Shown here: positions 27,396 through 33,847 of the stretch, in pieces
How the letters are laid out: each line of letters opens with the position of its first letter
How positions within the stretch are numbered: position 1 is the first letter of the stretch
Source: Arthrobacter mangrovi
Lineage (GTDB): Bacteria > Actinomycetota > Actinomycetes > Actinomycetales > Micrococcaceae
Length of the DNA stretch: 64,000 nt
Direction: 5' to 3'
NCBI RefSeq assembly: GCF_026011795.1
Contig: NZ_BRVS01000008.1
Span: 62,001 to 126,000, forward strand
The notes under the pieces: model-generated
What the model saw: only the letters and a program-made list of their open reading frames with translations
The model's database searches: none
Told to the model about the DNA's origin: nothing
Translations under genes and position numbers: made by a program

Positions 27396-28538
27396 TCACG
27401 GTTTCGCAGTGTTGACGGCCGGTGGGGTACCGGAGGATCCGGGGCCGGCACCGGCCTGGCCTGGCGGCGGGGCGGATGGGGCCCCCGCGTTCTTGATTCG
27501 CTTGGAGCGGACCTCGATCCGGTTGAGCATGACGGCGATGACGATGACGGCGCCCTTGAAGACCATCTGCCAGTACTCCGAGACGCCGATGATCACCAGG
27601 CCGTCGGAGAGGAAGCCAATGACGAAAGCACCGAGCAGTGTGCCCCGGATATTGCCGCGGCCCCCGGAGAGGGCCGCGCCGCCGATGACCACGGCGGCGA
27701 TGGCCGTCAGCTCGAAGGAGTTGCCGGCGGTCGGGTTGGCGGAGGTCAGTTCGGAGGCGATGATCACGCCGGCGATCGCAGCGCAGGTGCCGGAGGCAAC
27801 GTAGATGCGGATCTGGACCTTCTTGACCGGAATGCCCGACAGTTCCGCGGCGCGTTGGTTGCCGCCGGAGGCGTACAGCCAGCGGCCGAAGGCGGTCCGG
27901 TTCAGCAGGAAGCTGCCGAGCAGGGCGATGACGATCATCACCATGACGCCCGTGGGGATGCCGAGGATCCGGTTGAAGCCCAGCAGGTCGAACCCGGTGT
28001 TCCCCAAGGCAGGGTCGCCGCGCAGGTTCGGGTAGGTCAGGCCGCCCGTGATCAGCAGCGCGGCGCCGCGGACAACGTACAGAGTTCCCAGCGTGGCGAC
28101 GAACGGCGCGACCCCGGCCTTGGCCACCAGCATGCCGTTGACCCAGCCGACGAAGGCGCCGACGGCAAGTGCGCAGACGGCGCAGACCCACACCGCCGGG
28201 TAGAGGGTGACCTCCATGCCCGGCAGCTTGACGCCCTGCATCAGGAAGCCGGCGATCACCCCGGACAGGCCCACGGTGGACCCGACGGACAGGTCGATGC
28301 CGCCATTGAGGATCACCAGCAGCATGCCGATGGCCAGAATCGCGTAGACGGCGACGTGCGCCGACATCGTCAGCAGGTTATTGACGGTGAAATAGTTCGG
28401 CGACAGGAAGGAGAAGATGACGATGATGACGATGAGGGCGATAAACGCCCGTCCCTCCAGCAGTAGCTTGGGGATGTCGAGGCCGCCCGAGGGCCGCCGG
28501 GTCCTGGCCGGGGCGTCCGCTGACGTTGTTTGACTCAT
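27396..28538 (-). CDS. RbsC-type ABC transporter permease
   Basis: The 380-residue integral membrane protein has about eight to ten helices and the family strings GIDLSVGSTVGLSGVIAGFL and AAVVIGGAALSGGRGNIRGT, which mark the carbohydrate-uptake transporter-2 permease family. A Pro/Ala-rich C-terminal tail of about 35 residues follows the last helix and is longer than usual. It lies between the ATPase and the binding-protein genes with gaps under 20 bases. It forms the membrane pore of the tetritol importer. Confidence 0.9.
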   Translation of the reverse strand: MSQTTSADAPARTRRPSGGLDIPKLLLEGRAFIALIVIIVIFSFLSPNYFTVNNLLTMSAHVAVYAILAIGMLLVILNGGIDLSVGSTVGLSGVIAGFLMQGVKLPGMEVTLYPAVWVCAVCALAVGAFVGWVNGMLVAKAGVAPFVATLGTLYVVRGAALLITGGLTYPNLRGDPALGNTGFDLLGFNRILGIPTGVMVMIVIALLGSFLLNRTAFGRWLYASGGNQRAAELSGIPVKKVQIRIYVASGTCAAIAGVIIASELTSANPTAGNSFELTAIAAVVIGGAALSGGRGNIRGTLLGAFVIGFLSDGLVIIGVSEYWQMVFKGAVIVIAVMLNRIEVRSKRIKNAGAPSAPPPGQAGAGPGSSGTPPAVNTAKP

Positions 28539-28555
28539 GTCCGGTTTCCGTTCAT

Positions 28556-30076
28556 TTAGGCTGCGACAGCGGATTCGCCCGAAGCCGCCATGATTTGCTC
28601 TTTAGTGGTCGTTGCCGCATCAAACTCGGCGGAGATGCGGCCCTTGCTCAGCACAATGACCCGGTTCGCGATGCTCAGGCACTCACCGACTTCCGAGGTC
28701 GAGTACAGGACCGCCAGACCCTGTTCAGCCAACTCACTGAGCAGGCCGAATACCTCGGATTTGGCGCCGATGTCGATGCCGCGGCTGGGCTCGTCCAGCA
28801 GGATGACTTTGGGATTGGTGGCCAGCATCTTGCCGATGACGACCTTCTGCTGGTTGCCGCCGCTGAGTGAGCCGATGGCGGCGTTCGGGCCGGCGGTCTT
28901 GACCCGCACGTCCTTGATCATTTTCTGGATCAGGTCCTTCTCCTCCTGGCGGGAGAGCACCAGGCCCTTCAGGAATGTGCCCAGGCTTGCCAGCGACAGG
29001 TTCCGGCCGACCGACATGGTCTGTACCAGCCCGTCACGCTGCCGGTCCTCGGGGACGAGCCCGAGTCCCAGCGCGATGCGCTCGGAGATATTCAGCCCGG
29101 AGATGTCCTGGCCAAGGACCGTGAAGCTGCCTCCGACCAGCGGGACCCGCCCGGCCAGTGCCTCAAGCAGCTCCGTCCGTCCAGCCCCCATCAGCCCGTA
29201 TATGCAGACGACTTCGCCGGCCCGCACATCGATGGAGACGCCGTTGACGGACAGCCGCTCCGGGTTGGCCGGGTCGGCAACCATGGCCTGGTCGATCCGC
29301 AGCGCCACCTCGCCGAAGTGTTCGGGGCTGGGCGGGCTGCCCAGATCGAAACCGCGGCCGACCATGTTGCCCACGATCCAGTCCAGGTCGACATCGGCGA
29401 TCTCTGCCTGCGCCACGATCAGCCCGTCCCGCAGCACCACGGCATGGTCGGAGATCTCGATCGCCTCCTCGAGGTGGTGCGAGATGTAGACGATGGACAC
29501 TCCTGCAGCCGTCAGGTCCCGTATGACCTTGAACAGGACTTCCACTTCCGAGGCGCTCAACGCGGACGTTGGCTCGTCCATGATCAGGATCCGCGCATCG
29601 ACCGAGAGCGCGCGGGCGATTTCGACGATCTGCTGCTGGCCCAGCCGCAGATCGGACACTTTGGTGTCCGGGTCGATCGGCTCCTCAAGGCGCTCCATCA
29701 ACTCCTTGGCGATCCTGCGCTCGGCGGCATAGTCGACCATGCCCGCCTTGCCGGTGATCTCCCGGCCCATGAAAATGTTGTCCCGCACGCTCAGGTTCGG
29801 GCTCAGGCTCAGCTCCTGGTGAATGATCGAGATCCCGCGGTCCCGGGCCTCCACGGTGTCGGCAAACTCCACCGGCTCTCCGCGCAGCTCCAGGCTGCCC
29901 GAGGTGGGCTGCTCGATACCGGAGAGGATCTTCATCAACGTGGACTTACCGGCCCCGTTCTCGCCGAATAGTGAGGTGACCCGGCCCTTGAGGACCTCGA
30001 AATCCACACCCTTGAGCGCCTGGGTGCCGCCGTAGCGCTTGGTCACGTTCTGTGCACGGAGAACGACCTCGTTCAC
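28556..30076 (-). CDS. RbsA-type ABC transporter ATP-binding protein (two NBDs)
   Basis: The 506-residue protein has two nucleotide-binding domains. The first shows Walker A GENGAGKST, signature LRLGQQQ and Walker B ILIMDEPTSAL. The second shows a degenerate Walker A GLMGAGRTE, signature LSGGNQQK and ILLDEPSRGID. This is the normal pattern of RbsA/MglA-type proteins, where one site is less active. It is coupled to the DUF2291 gene upstream by a four-base overlap and precedes the permease by 17 bases. Confidence 0.93.
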   Translation of the reverse strand: MNEVVLRAQNVTKRYGGTQALKGVDFEVLKGRVTSLFGENGAGKSTLMKILSGIEQPTSGSLELRGEPVEFADTVEARDRGISIIHQELSLSPNLSVRDNIFMGREITGKAGMVDYAAERRIAKELMERLEEPIDPDTKVSDLRLGQQQIVEIARALSVDARILIMDEPTSALSASEVEVLFKVIRDLTAAGVSIVYISHHLEEAIEISDHAVVLRDGLIVAQAEIADVDLDWIVGNMVGRGFDLGSPPSPEHFGEVALRIDQAMVADPANPERLSVNGVSIDVRAGEVVCIYGLMGAGRTELLEALAGRVPLVGGSFTVLGQDISGLNISERIALGLGLVPEDRQRDGLVQTMSVGRNLSLASLGTFLKGLVLSRQEEKDLIQKMIKDVRVKTAGPNAAIGSLSGGNQQKVVIGKMLATNPKVILLDEPSRGIDIGAKSEVFGLLSELAEQGLAVLYSTSEVGECLSIANRVIVLSKGRISAEFDAATTTKEQIMAASGESAVAA

Positions 30077-30765
30077 GGCGCCTCTCCGATCTGCACGGGG
30101 GTGATGATGTAGGCGGACGGGTTGATCAGGCTGAACGCGCCGACCGCCGCGATTTTCTTGCCCGCCAGCGAGGCCGCATCAACCTTGGACAGCACCTGGT
30201 CCTTGACCTGCTTATTCAGTTCCGCGCCCACGTTCTGGTAATCGATCTGGTTCTTGAACTGGGAGAACTCCACCTTGCCCGTGGCGTCGCGGACCGCCGT
30301 GCCGTTGATGGCCGGACCCATCTGCAGCAGCACCTTGATATCGGACGGAACGCCTTCAACCTTGACCGGCAGCTGTCCATTGGCCTCCGGCTCTCCGGCG
30401 GTGCCGGTGAACTTAACCGAATAGACGGCGGGCGAGGAGCCGGAGACCACCCCGTACTTGTCGGCGGCGGCGTCGGGGTCGGCGGCAATCGCCTTCTGCA
30501 CGACGGCCAGTTCAGTCGCCCGCTTGATGATGTCCGGCGCGATTTCCGAACTGAACTTTTCCTGGGCGTAGGACTCGGGGCTGAAGGTTCCCGGCACCGC
30601 CTCGGTTGCTTCCTTGCCCGTCAGGATCTTCGTGCTGAAGAACATCAGGATCAGCACGACCAAGACGACGGCGGCGGCAATCAGCCGACCGGGAGTGAAG
30701 ACGGATTTCTTCGGCTTGCCGGGCCTTGGGGCTTCCGAGGCTGGCGTTCTCGTCTCTGTGCTCAT
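30073..30765 (-). CDS. DUF2291-like single-span exported protein
   Basis: The 230-residue protein has a short cytoplasmic basic N-terminus, one transmembrane helix (about 28-45, IAAAVVLVVLILMFF) and an extracytoplasmic domain of about 180 residues. It resembles the DUF2291 family, which occurs almost only next to ribose-type ABC transporters. Its role is unknown; an accessory to substrate capture is possible. It overlaps both its neighbours by four bases, so it is part of the transport unit. Confidence 0.75.
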   Translation of the reverse strand: MSTETRTPASEAPRPGKPKKSVFTPGRLIAAAVVLVVLILMFFSTKILTGKEATEAVPGTFSPESYAQEKFSSEIAPDIIKRATELAVVQKAIAADPDAAADKYGVVSGSSPAVYSVKFTGTAGEPEANGQLPVKVEGVPSDIKVLLQMGPAINGTAVRDATGKVEFSQFKNQIDYQNVGAELNKQVKDQVLSKVDAASLAGKKIAAVGAFSLINPSAYIITPVQIGEAP

Positions 30766-31781
30766 CGCAGGACCTTGGATTCAGTGTCGTTAGGACGGAT
30801 CTGCAGCTTGCGGCCGGAACCCTCGCGGAACATCTCCAGAGCCTTGGCGTAGTCGTCCAGTGTGAAGGAATGGCTGATCATCGGAACACTCCGGACGGCG
30901 CCGGCTTCGAACATTTCGACGGCCCGTCCGAAGGTGTTCAGCACCGCCATGGTGCCGACGATGTTAAGTTCGTCCCGGTAAACGCGGAACGGAGAGTAGG
31001 CGGCCTTCGCCTCAGCGGGCGCGACGCCAAAATGCTGGAAGGTGCCGCCGGCCTTGACCCGCGGCAGTCCGTCCTCAATGGCGCGGACCACCCCGGTGCA
31101 GTCGATGACCACGTCCCACTGGTCCCGGTCGGCCTCGTCCGCGCTGGTATAGACGTGCTCGATGCCCACCTCCTCGGCCGCCTCGCGGCGGGCCGGGCTC
31201 AGGTCGACGATTGTCACGCTGGCGGCGCCGGCCCGAGGAGCCAGCTGGGCCATGAGCAGCCCCATCGTCCCGGAGCCGTAGACCAGGTAGTGCTCACCCA
31301 TCTTCCGGGGCAGGATGTCATAGCCGCGGATGGCGCAGGCCAGCGGCTCTACCAGGGCGGCCTGGTGCAGGTCGGTTTCAGGTTTGAGGCGGAAAACGTT
31401 GCTGACAGGTGCTTTGAGGTACTGTGCCGCGGCCCCGTCGCTGGCAACCACCCCGAGACCGTTCCAGCTTCGACACAGATTGCTCTTGCCGTTGAGGCAA
31501 AACTCGCACTCACCGCAGGTTGTGCTGGGATTGACCACCACGTGTTCCCCCACCGCCAGGCTGGTCACCTCGCTACCCACCTCGACCACCACGCCCGAGG
31601 CCTCGTGTCCGGGGATCAGCGGAAACACCGTCCCCTCGAATTCGCCGTCGAAGACATGGGTGTCGGTGCCGCAGATGCCTACGGCCGCCACCTGGATCAC
31701 AACTTCGCGGGGGCCTGGGGCAGGGTCCGCGACATCGCGGAGGGCCAACTCTCCCGGGGCTTCAAAAACTATCGCTCGCAT
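30762..31781 (-). CDS. Zinc-dependent alcohol (polyol) dehydrogenase
   Basis: The 339-residue enzyme is a medium-chain dehydrogenase. The catalytic zinc ligands are in GICGTDTHVF and PGHEASG. The structural-zinc Cys cluster is in TTCGECEFCLNGKSNLC. The NAD loop is VYGSGTMGLLMAQL. It resembles sorbitol/arabitol-type dehydrogenases and probably oxidises a tetritol to the ketose as the first catabolic step. The ATG at 31781 is preceded by GGGAG ten bases upstream; an ATG 42 bases earlier is less likely. It is the first gene of the nine-gene operon. Confidence 0.85.
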   Translation of the reverse strand: MRAIVFEAPGELALRDVADPAPGPREVVIQVAAVGICGTDTHVFDGEFEGTVFPLIPGHEASGVVVEVGSEVTSLAVGEHVVVNPSTTCGECEFCLNGKSNLCRSWNGLGVVASDGAAAQYLKAPVSNVFRLKPETDLHQAALVEPLACAIRGYDILPRKMGEHYLVYGSGTMGLLMAQLAPRAGAASVTIVDLSPARREAAEEVGIEHVYTSADEADRDQWDVVIDCTGVVRAIEDGLPRVKAGGTFQHFGVAPAEAKAAYSPFRVYRDELNIVGTMAVLNTFGRAVEMFEAGAVRSVPMISHSFTLDDYAKALEMFREGSGRKLQIRPNDTESKVLR

Positions 31782-31875
31782 ACAGATGACGCTCCCGTCC
31801 ACAGGGCTAATCAGGTTCGGCACCCGCCGGCGGTGGTGTTGTTCCCGTCATTGGGGCATACAGCAGTCTGTTATT

Positions 31876-31897
31876 TTGTGACCTGCTCGTGTTATAA
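31876..31897. promoter_or_regulatory. Candidate operator, minus-operon side
   Basis: TTGTGAC and GTTATAA form inverted TTRTRAC arms with an 8-base spacer, about 95 bases upstream of the first operon gene. The same arm type occurs in the palindrome at 31986. A minus-strand TTGACA lies at 31925-31930. Confidence 0.4.
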
Positions 31898-31924
31898 ACA
31901 TAAGGTAGCTGTGAGGTAAGTCAC

Positions 31925-31930
31925 TGTCAA
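31925..31930 (-). promoter_or_regulatory. Candidate -35 box TTGACA for the tetritol operon
   Basis: A perfect TTGACA on the minus strand is followed after 17 bases by TACCTT (31902-31907), a weak -10 candidate, in the most AT-rich part of the gap. Confidence 0.4.
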
Positions 31931-31985
31931 TGGGTGCCATTCGAGCCGCTATCGCACAGAACGAGACTCGCGCCGCGGACTAATC

Positions 31986-32003
31986 TTGTAACCTAGGTCA
32001 CAA
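31986..32003. promoter_or_regulatory. Near-perfect 18-base palindrome, candidate operator before the eltD-like gene
   Basis: TTGTAACCTAGGTCACAA is palindromic except for one base pair. It overlaps the end of a TAATCT -10-like box (31981-31986) and lies 17 bases before the ATG at 32020, an ideal position for a repressor. The regulator may be the DeoR-type protein of the cluster. Confidence 0.55.
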
Positions 32004-32019
32004 TTTCCGAGGAGGACCG

Positions 32020-33153
32020 ATGTCCACCACCACTCCTGCACCCGAAGCCGCAGCCCAATCCGGGCTGCCCGAGACGATGGAGGCCGTGGTCTGCCACGGT
32101 CCGGAGAACTACACGCTTGAGCGGGTGCCAGTTCCGGTCCCCGGGCCGGGCGAGATGCTGATGAAGGTCGAGGCCGTCGGCGTTTGTGCCAGCGACCTGA
32201 AGTGCTATCACGGGGCGGCAAAGTTCTGGGGCGACGAGAACCGGCCGGCCTGGGCCCAAAAGGAAATTACTCCGGGGCACGAGTTTGCCGGCATCATCAT
32301 TCGGGCCGACGACGAGGCCACCGCCCACCACGGCGTGGACGTCGGCGACCGCGTCACCTGCGAACAGATCGTCCCCTGCGGGCAGTGCCGCTATTGCGTA
32401 CGGGGCGAGTACTGGATGTGCGGGCCGCACGACATGTTCGGCTTCCGGAACTACCACGGCGGCATGGCCGAGTATCTCGTAGTGCCCAAAATCGCACGTC
32501 CACACCGGATCTCGAAGGACCTACCGGCCCACCACGCAGCCTTCGCCGAACCGCTTTCCTGCTCCCTGCACGCCGTCGAGCGCGCCGGCATCACCTTCGA
32601 CGACATCGTCGTCATCGCCGGCTGCGGCCCTATCGGCCTGGGCATGGTCGCCGGCGCCAGGGCCAAGGCGGCGCTGACAGTGGTGGCGCTGGACATGTCC
32701 GACGACAAACTGGCGCTGGCCCGCAAATGTGGCGCCGACGTCACCATCAATGTGGGCAAGCAGGACGCGGTGCAGTTGATCAAGGACATGACCGACGGCT
32801 ACGGCGCCGACGTCTACATCGAGGGCACCGGCCACCCCTCGGCAGTCGGCCAGGGCCTGAACCTGCTGCGCAAGCTCGGCCGGTATGTGGAGTATTCGGT
32901 GTTCGGTTCCGACGTCACGGTCGACTGGTCAATCATCAGCGACGACAAGGAACTGGACGTGCGCGGCGCCCATCTGGGGCCACACTGCTGGCCCGCTGCA
33001 ATCAAGATGCTCGAAGCCGGCATCCTGCCGATGAACGAGATCTGCACCGACCAGTTCTTACTCAAGGACTTCCAGGCGGCCTTGGACCTGGTCGCCGACA
33101 CCGCCGGCGCCTCCGTCAAAGTCTCCATCCTGCCCGGCCGCACTCCAGAGTGA
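32020..33153 (+). CDS. eltD: Erythritol/L-threitol dehydrogenase-like zinc enzyme
   Basis: The 377-residue medium-chain dehydrogenase closely resembles, from memory, EltD of Mycobacterium smegmatis, which oxidises erythritol and L-threitol to erythrulose. Distinctive strings are CASDLKCYHGAAKFWGDENR, HAAFAEPLSCSLHAVERA and WSIISDDKELDVRGAHLGP. Zinc ligands are visible in GVCASDLK, TPGHEFAG and the cluster CGQCRYCVRGEYWMC; the NAD loop is IAGCGPIGLGM. A GAGGAGGACC ribosome site precedes the ATG. It is divergent from the operon and shares its regulatory gap. Confidence 0.88.
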   Translation: MSTTTPAPEAAAQSGLPETMEAVVCHGPENYTLERVPVPVPGPGEMLMKVEAVGVCASDLKCYHGAAKFWGDENRPAWAQKEITPGHEFAGIIIRADDEATAHHGVDVGDRVTCEQIVPCGQCRYCVRGEYWMCGPHDMFGFRNYHGGMAEYLVVPKIARPHRISKDLPAHHAAFAEPLSCSLHAVERAGITFDDIVVIAGCGPIGLGMVAGARAKAALTVVALDMSDDKLALARKCGADVTINVGKQDAVQLIKDMTDGYGADVYIEGTGHPSAVGQGLNLLRKLGRYVEYSVFGSDVTVDWSIISDDKELDVRGAHLGPHCWPAAIKMLEAGILPMNEICTDQFLLKDFQAALDLVADTAGASVKVSILPGRTPE

Positions 33154-33225
33154 CGGCACCGGACATGCGGGAAGTGCCCGAGAGAGGGGTGGCGCCGCCG
33201 CTCCCCACCATCAGAGGGAACGGCA

Positions 33226-33285
33226 TTGCGGATGGCCCCTGCCGCCCCGGCGCATCCGCAAGGCCGCGTCCCCGCGTTGCGGATG
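33226..33285. repeat. Three TTGCGGATG repeats, one inverted
   Basis: TTGCGGATG at 33226-33234 and 33277-33285 is in direct orientation, and its complement CATCCGCAA lies at 33253-33261 between them. The first two can form a 9-base hairpin downstream of the eltD-like gene, perhaps an accessory terminator. Confidence 0.4.
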
Positions 33286-33313
33286 GGCGCTGCCTCGGCG
33301 GGCAGATAGCAGG

Positions 33314-33355
33314 AAAGGCAGGCCCTTCGGCTCTGAGAGCCGCCGACCTGCCTTT
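33314..33355 (-). terminator. Terminator after tRNA-Met
   Basis: AAAGGCAGG (33314-33322) pairs with CCTGCCTTT (33347-33355), with an inner hairpin CGGCTC/GAGCCG. It follows the 3' end of tRNA-Met by five bases and can also stop the convergent eltD-like transcript. Confidence 0.75.
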
Positions 33356-33394
33356 TCCTTTGGTAGCGGTGCCGGGACTCGATCCCGGGACCTC
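33314..33394. repeat. Right copy of the direct repeat (intact tRNA-Met 3' end plus terminator)
   Basis: This is the intact counterpart of 22239-22320. The element between the two copies carries the whole tetritol cluster and no integrase gene. Confidence 0.6.
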
Positions 33395-33437
33395 ACGATT
33401 ATGAGTCGTGCGCTCTAACCAGCTGAGCTACACCGCC
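33361..33437 (-). tRNA. tRNA-Met (anticodon CAT)
   Basis: The 77-base gene includes the encoded CCA. The acceptor arms GGCGGTG and CACCGCT pair (with one G-U), the D-arm has AGCTCAGCTGGTTAGAGC, the anticodon loop is CTCATAA and the T-arm is regular. The lack of initiator features (three G-C pairs under the anticodon) suggests the elongator form; an Ile2 tRNA with modified CAT cannot be ruled out by sequence. Confidence 0.93.
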
Positions 33438-33494
33438 ACGAATGGGAACGCCCGCGCTGCGCCTTTCGACACAGACGCGGGCTCCGCCATTCAG

Positions 33495-33566
33495 AGCCCC
33501 CCACCGGAATCGATCCGGTGACCTCGTTCTTACCAAGAACGCGCTCTACCACTGAGCTAGGGGGGC
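33495..33566 (-). tRNA. tRNA-Thr (anticodon GGT)
   Basis: The 72-base gene has 7-base acceptor arms GCCCCCC/GGGGGGC, the D-arm TAGCTCAGTGGTAGAGC, an anticodon stem CGTTC/GAACG around loop TTGGTAA, and T-arm CCGGATCGATTCCGG. CCA is not encoded. It lies 57 bases upstream of tRNA-Met on the same strand, so both are probably processed from one transcript. Confidence 0.95.
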
Positions 33567-33775
33567 AACGGAGAAATACATTACCAGCAGATTCGGTCAG
33601 AGTGAAATCGAAATGGCCTGTTTGTGTCCAGCCCCACATAAACCGGCTCCAGCCAGCGTTTTTGCGGCTTGGCGCGGGCCCTGGAGACGCTCCTCGCTCC
33701 GCGCCGGTCCGGAACGCCCCGGTCCCGCAATCCAGGCGGCGGATCGGGTCATGCCGTGAGATTGCGCACAAAAGC

Positions 33776-33814
33776 GGGAGGCACCCGCAGCCTGCCTGGC
33801 TGCGGGTGCCTCCC
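33776..33814 (-). terminator. Strong terminator after the DEAD-box helicase gene
   Basis: Perfect 17-base arms (33776-33792 and 33798-33814) enclose a 5-base loop. It lies 33 bases beyond the helicase stop codon. Confidence 0.8.
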
Positions 33815-33847
33815 GAAAGGGGCCAGCTGGAGCGCTGGGCCGTGTTC

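Noticed and set aside
30762-31823. Longer start of the first tetritol-operon dehydrogenase at 31823
   Set aside because: The 14 extra residues have no family counterpart, and the ATG at 31781 begins exactly where MDR enzymes usually start (MRAIVFEAPG).
33226-33285. CRISPR-like repeat array
   Set aside because: There are only three 9-base repeats, one of them inverted, with unequal spacing and no cas genes.
22239-33437. Prophage or integrative conjugative element
   Set aside because: No integrase, transposase, phage structural or conjugation gene is present between the repeats; only the border pattern suggests past mobility.
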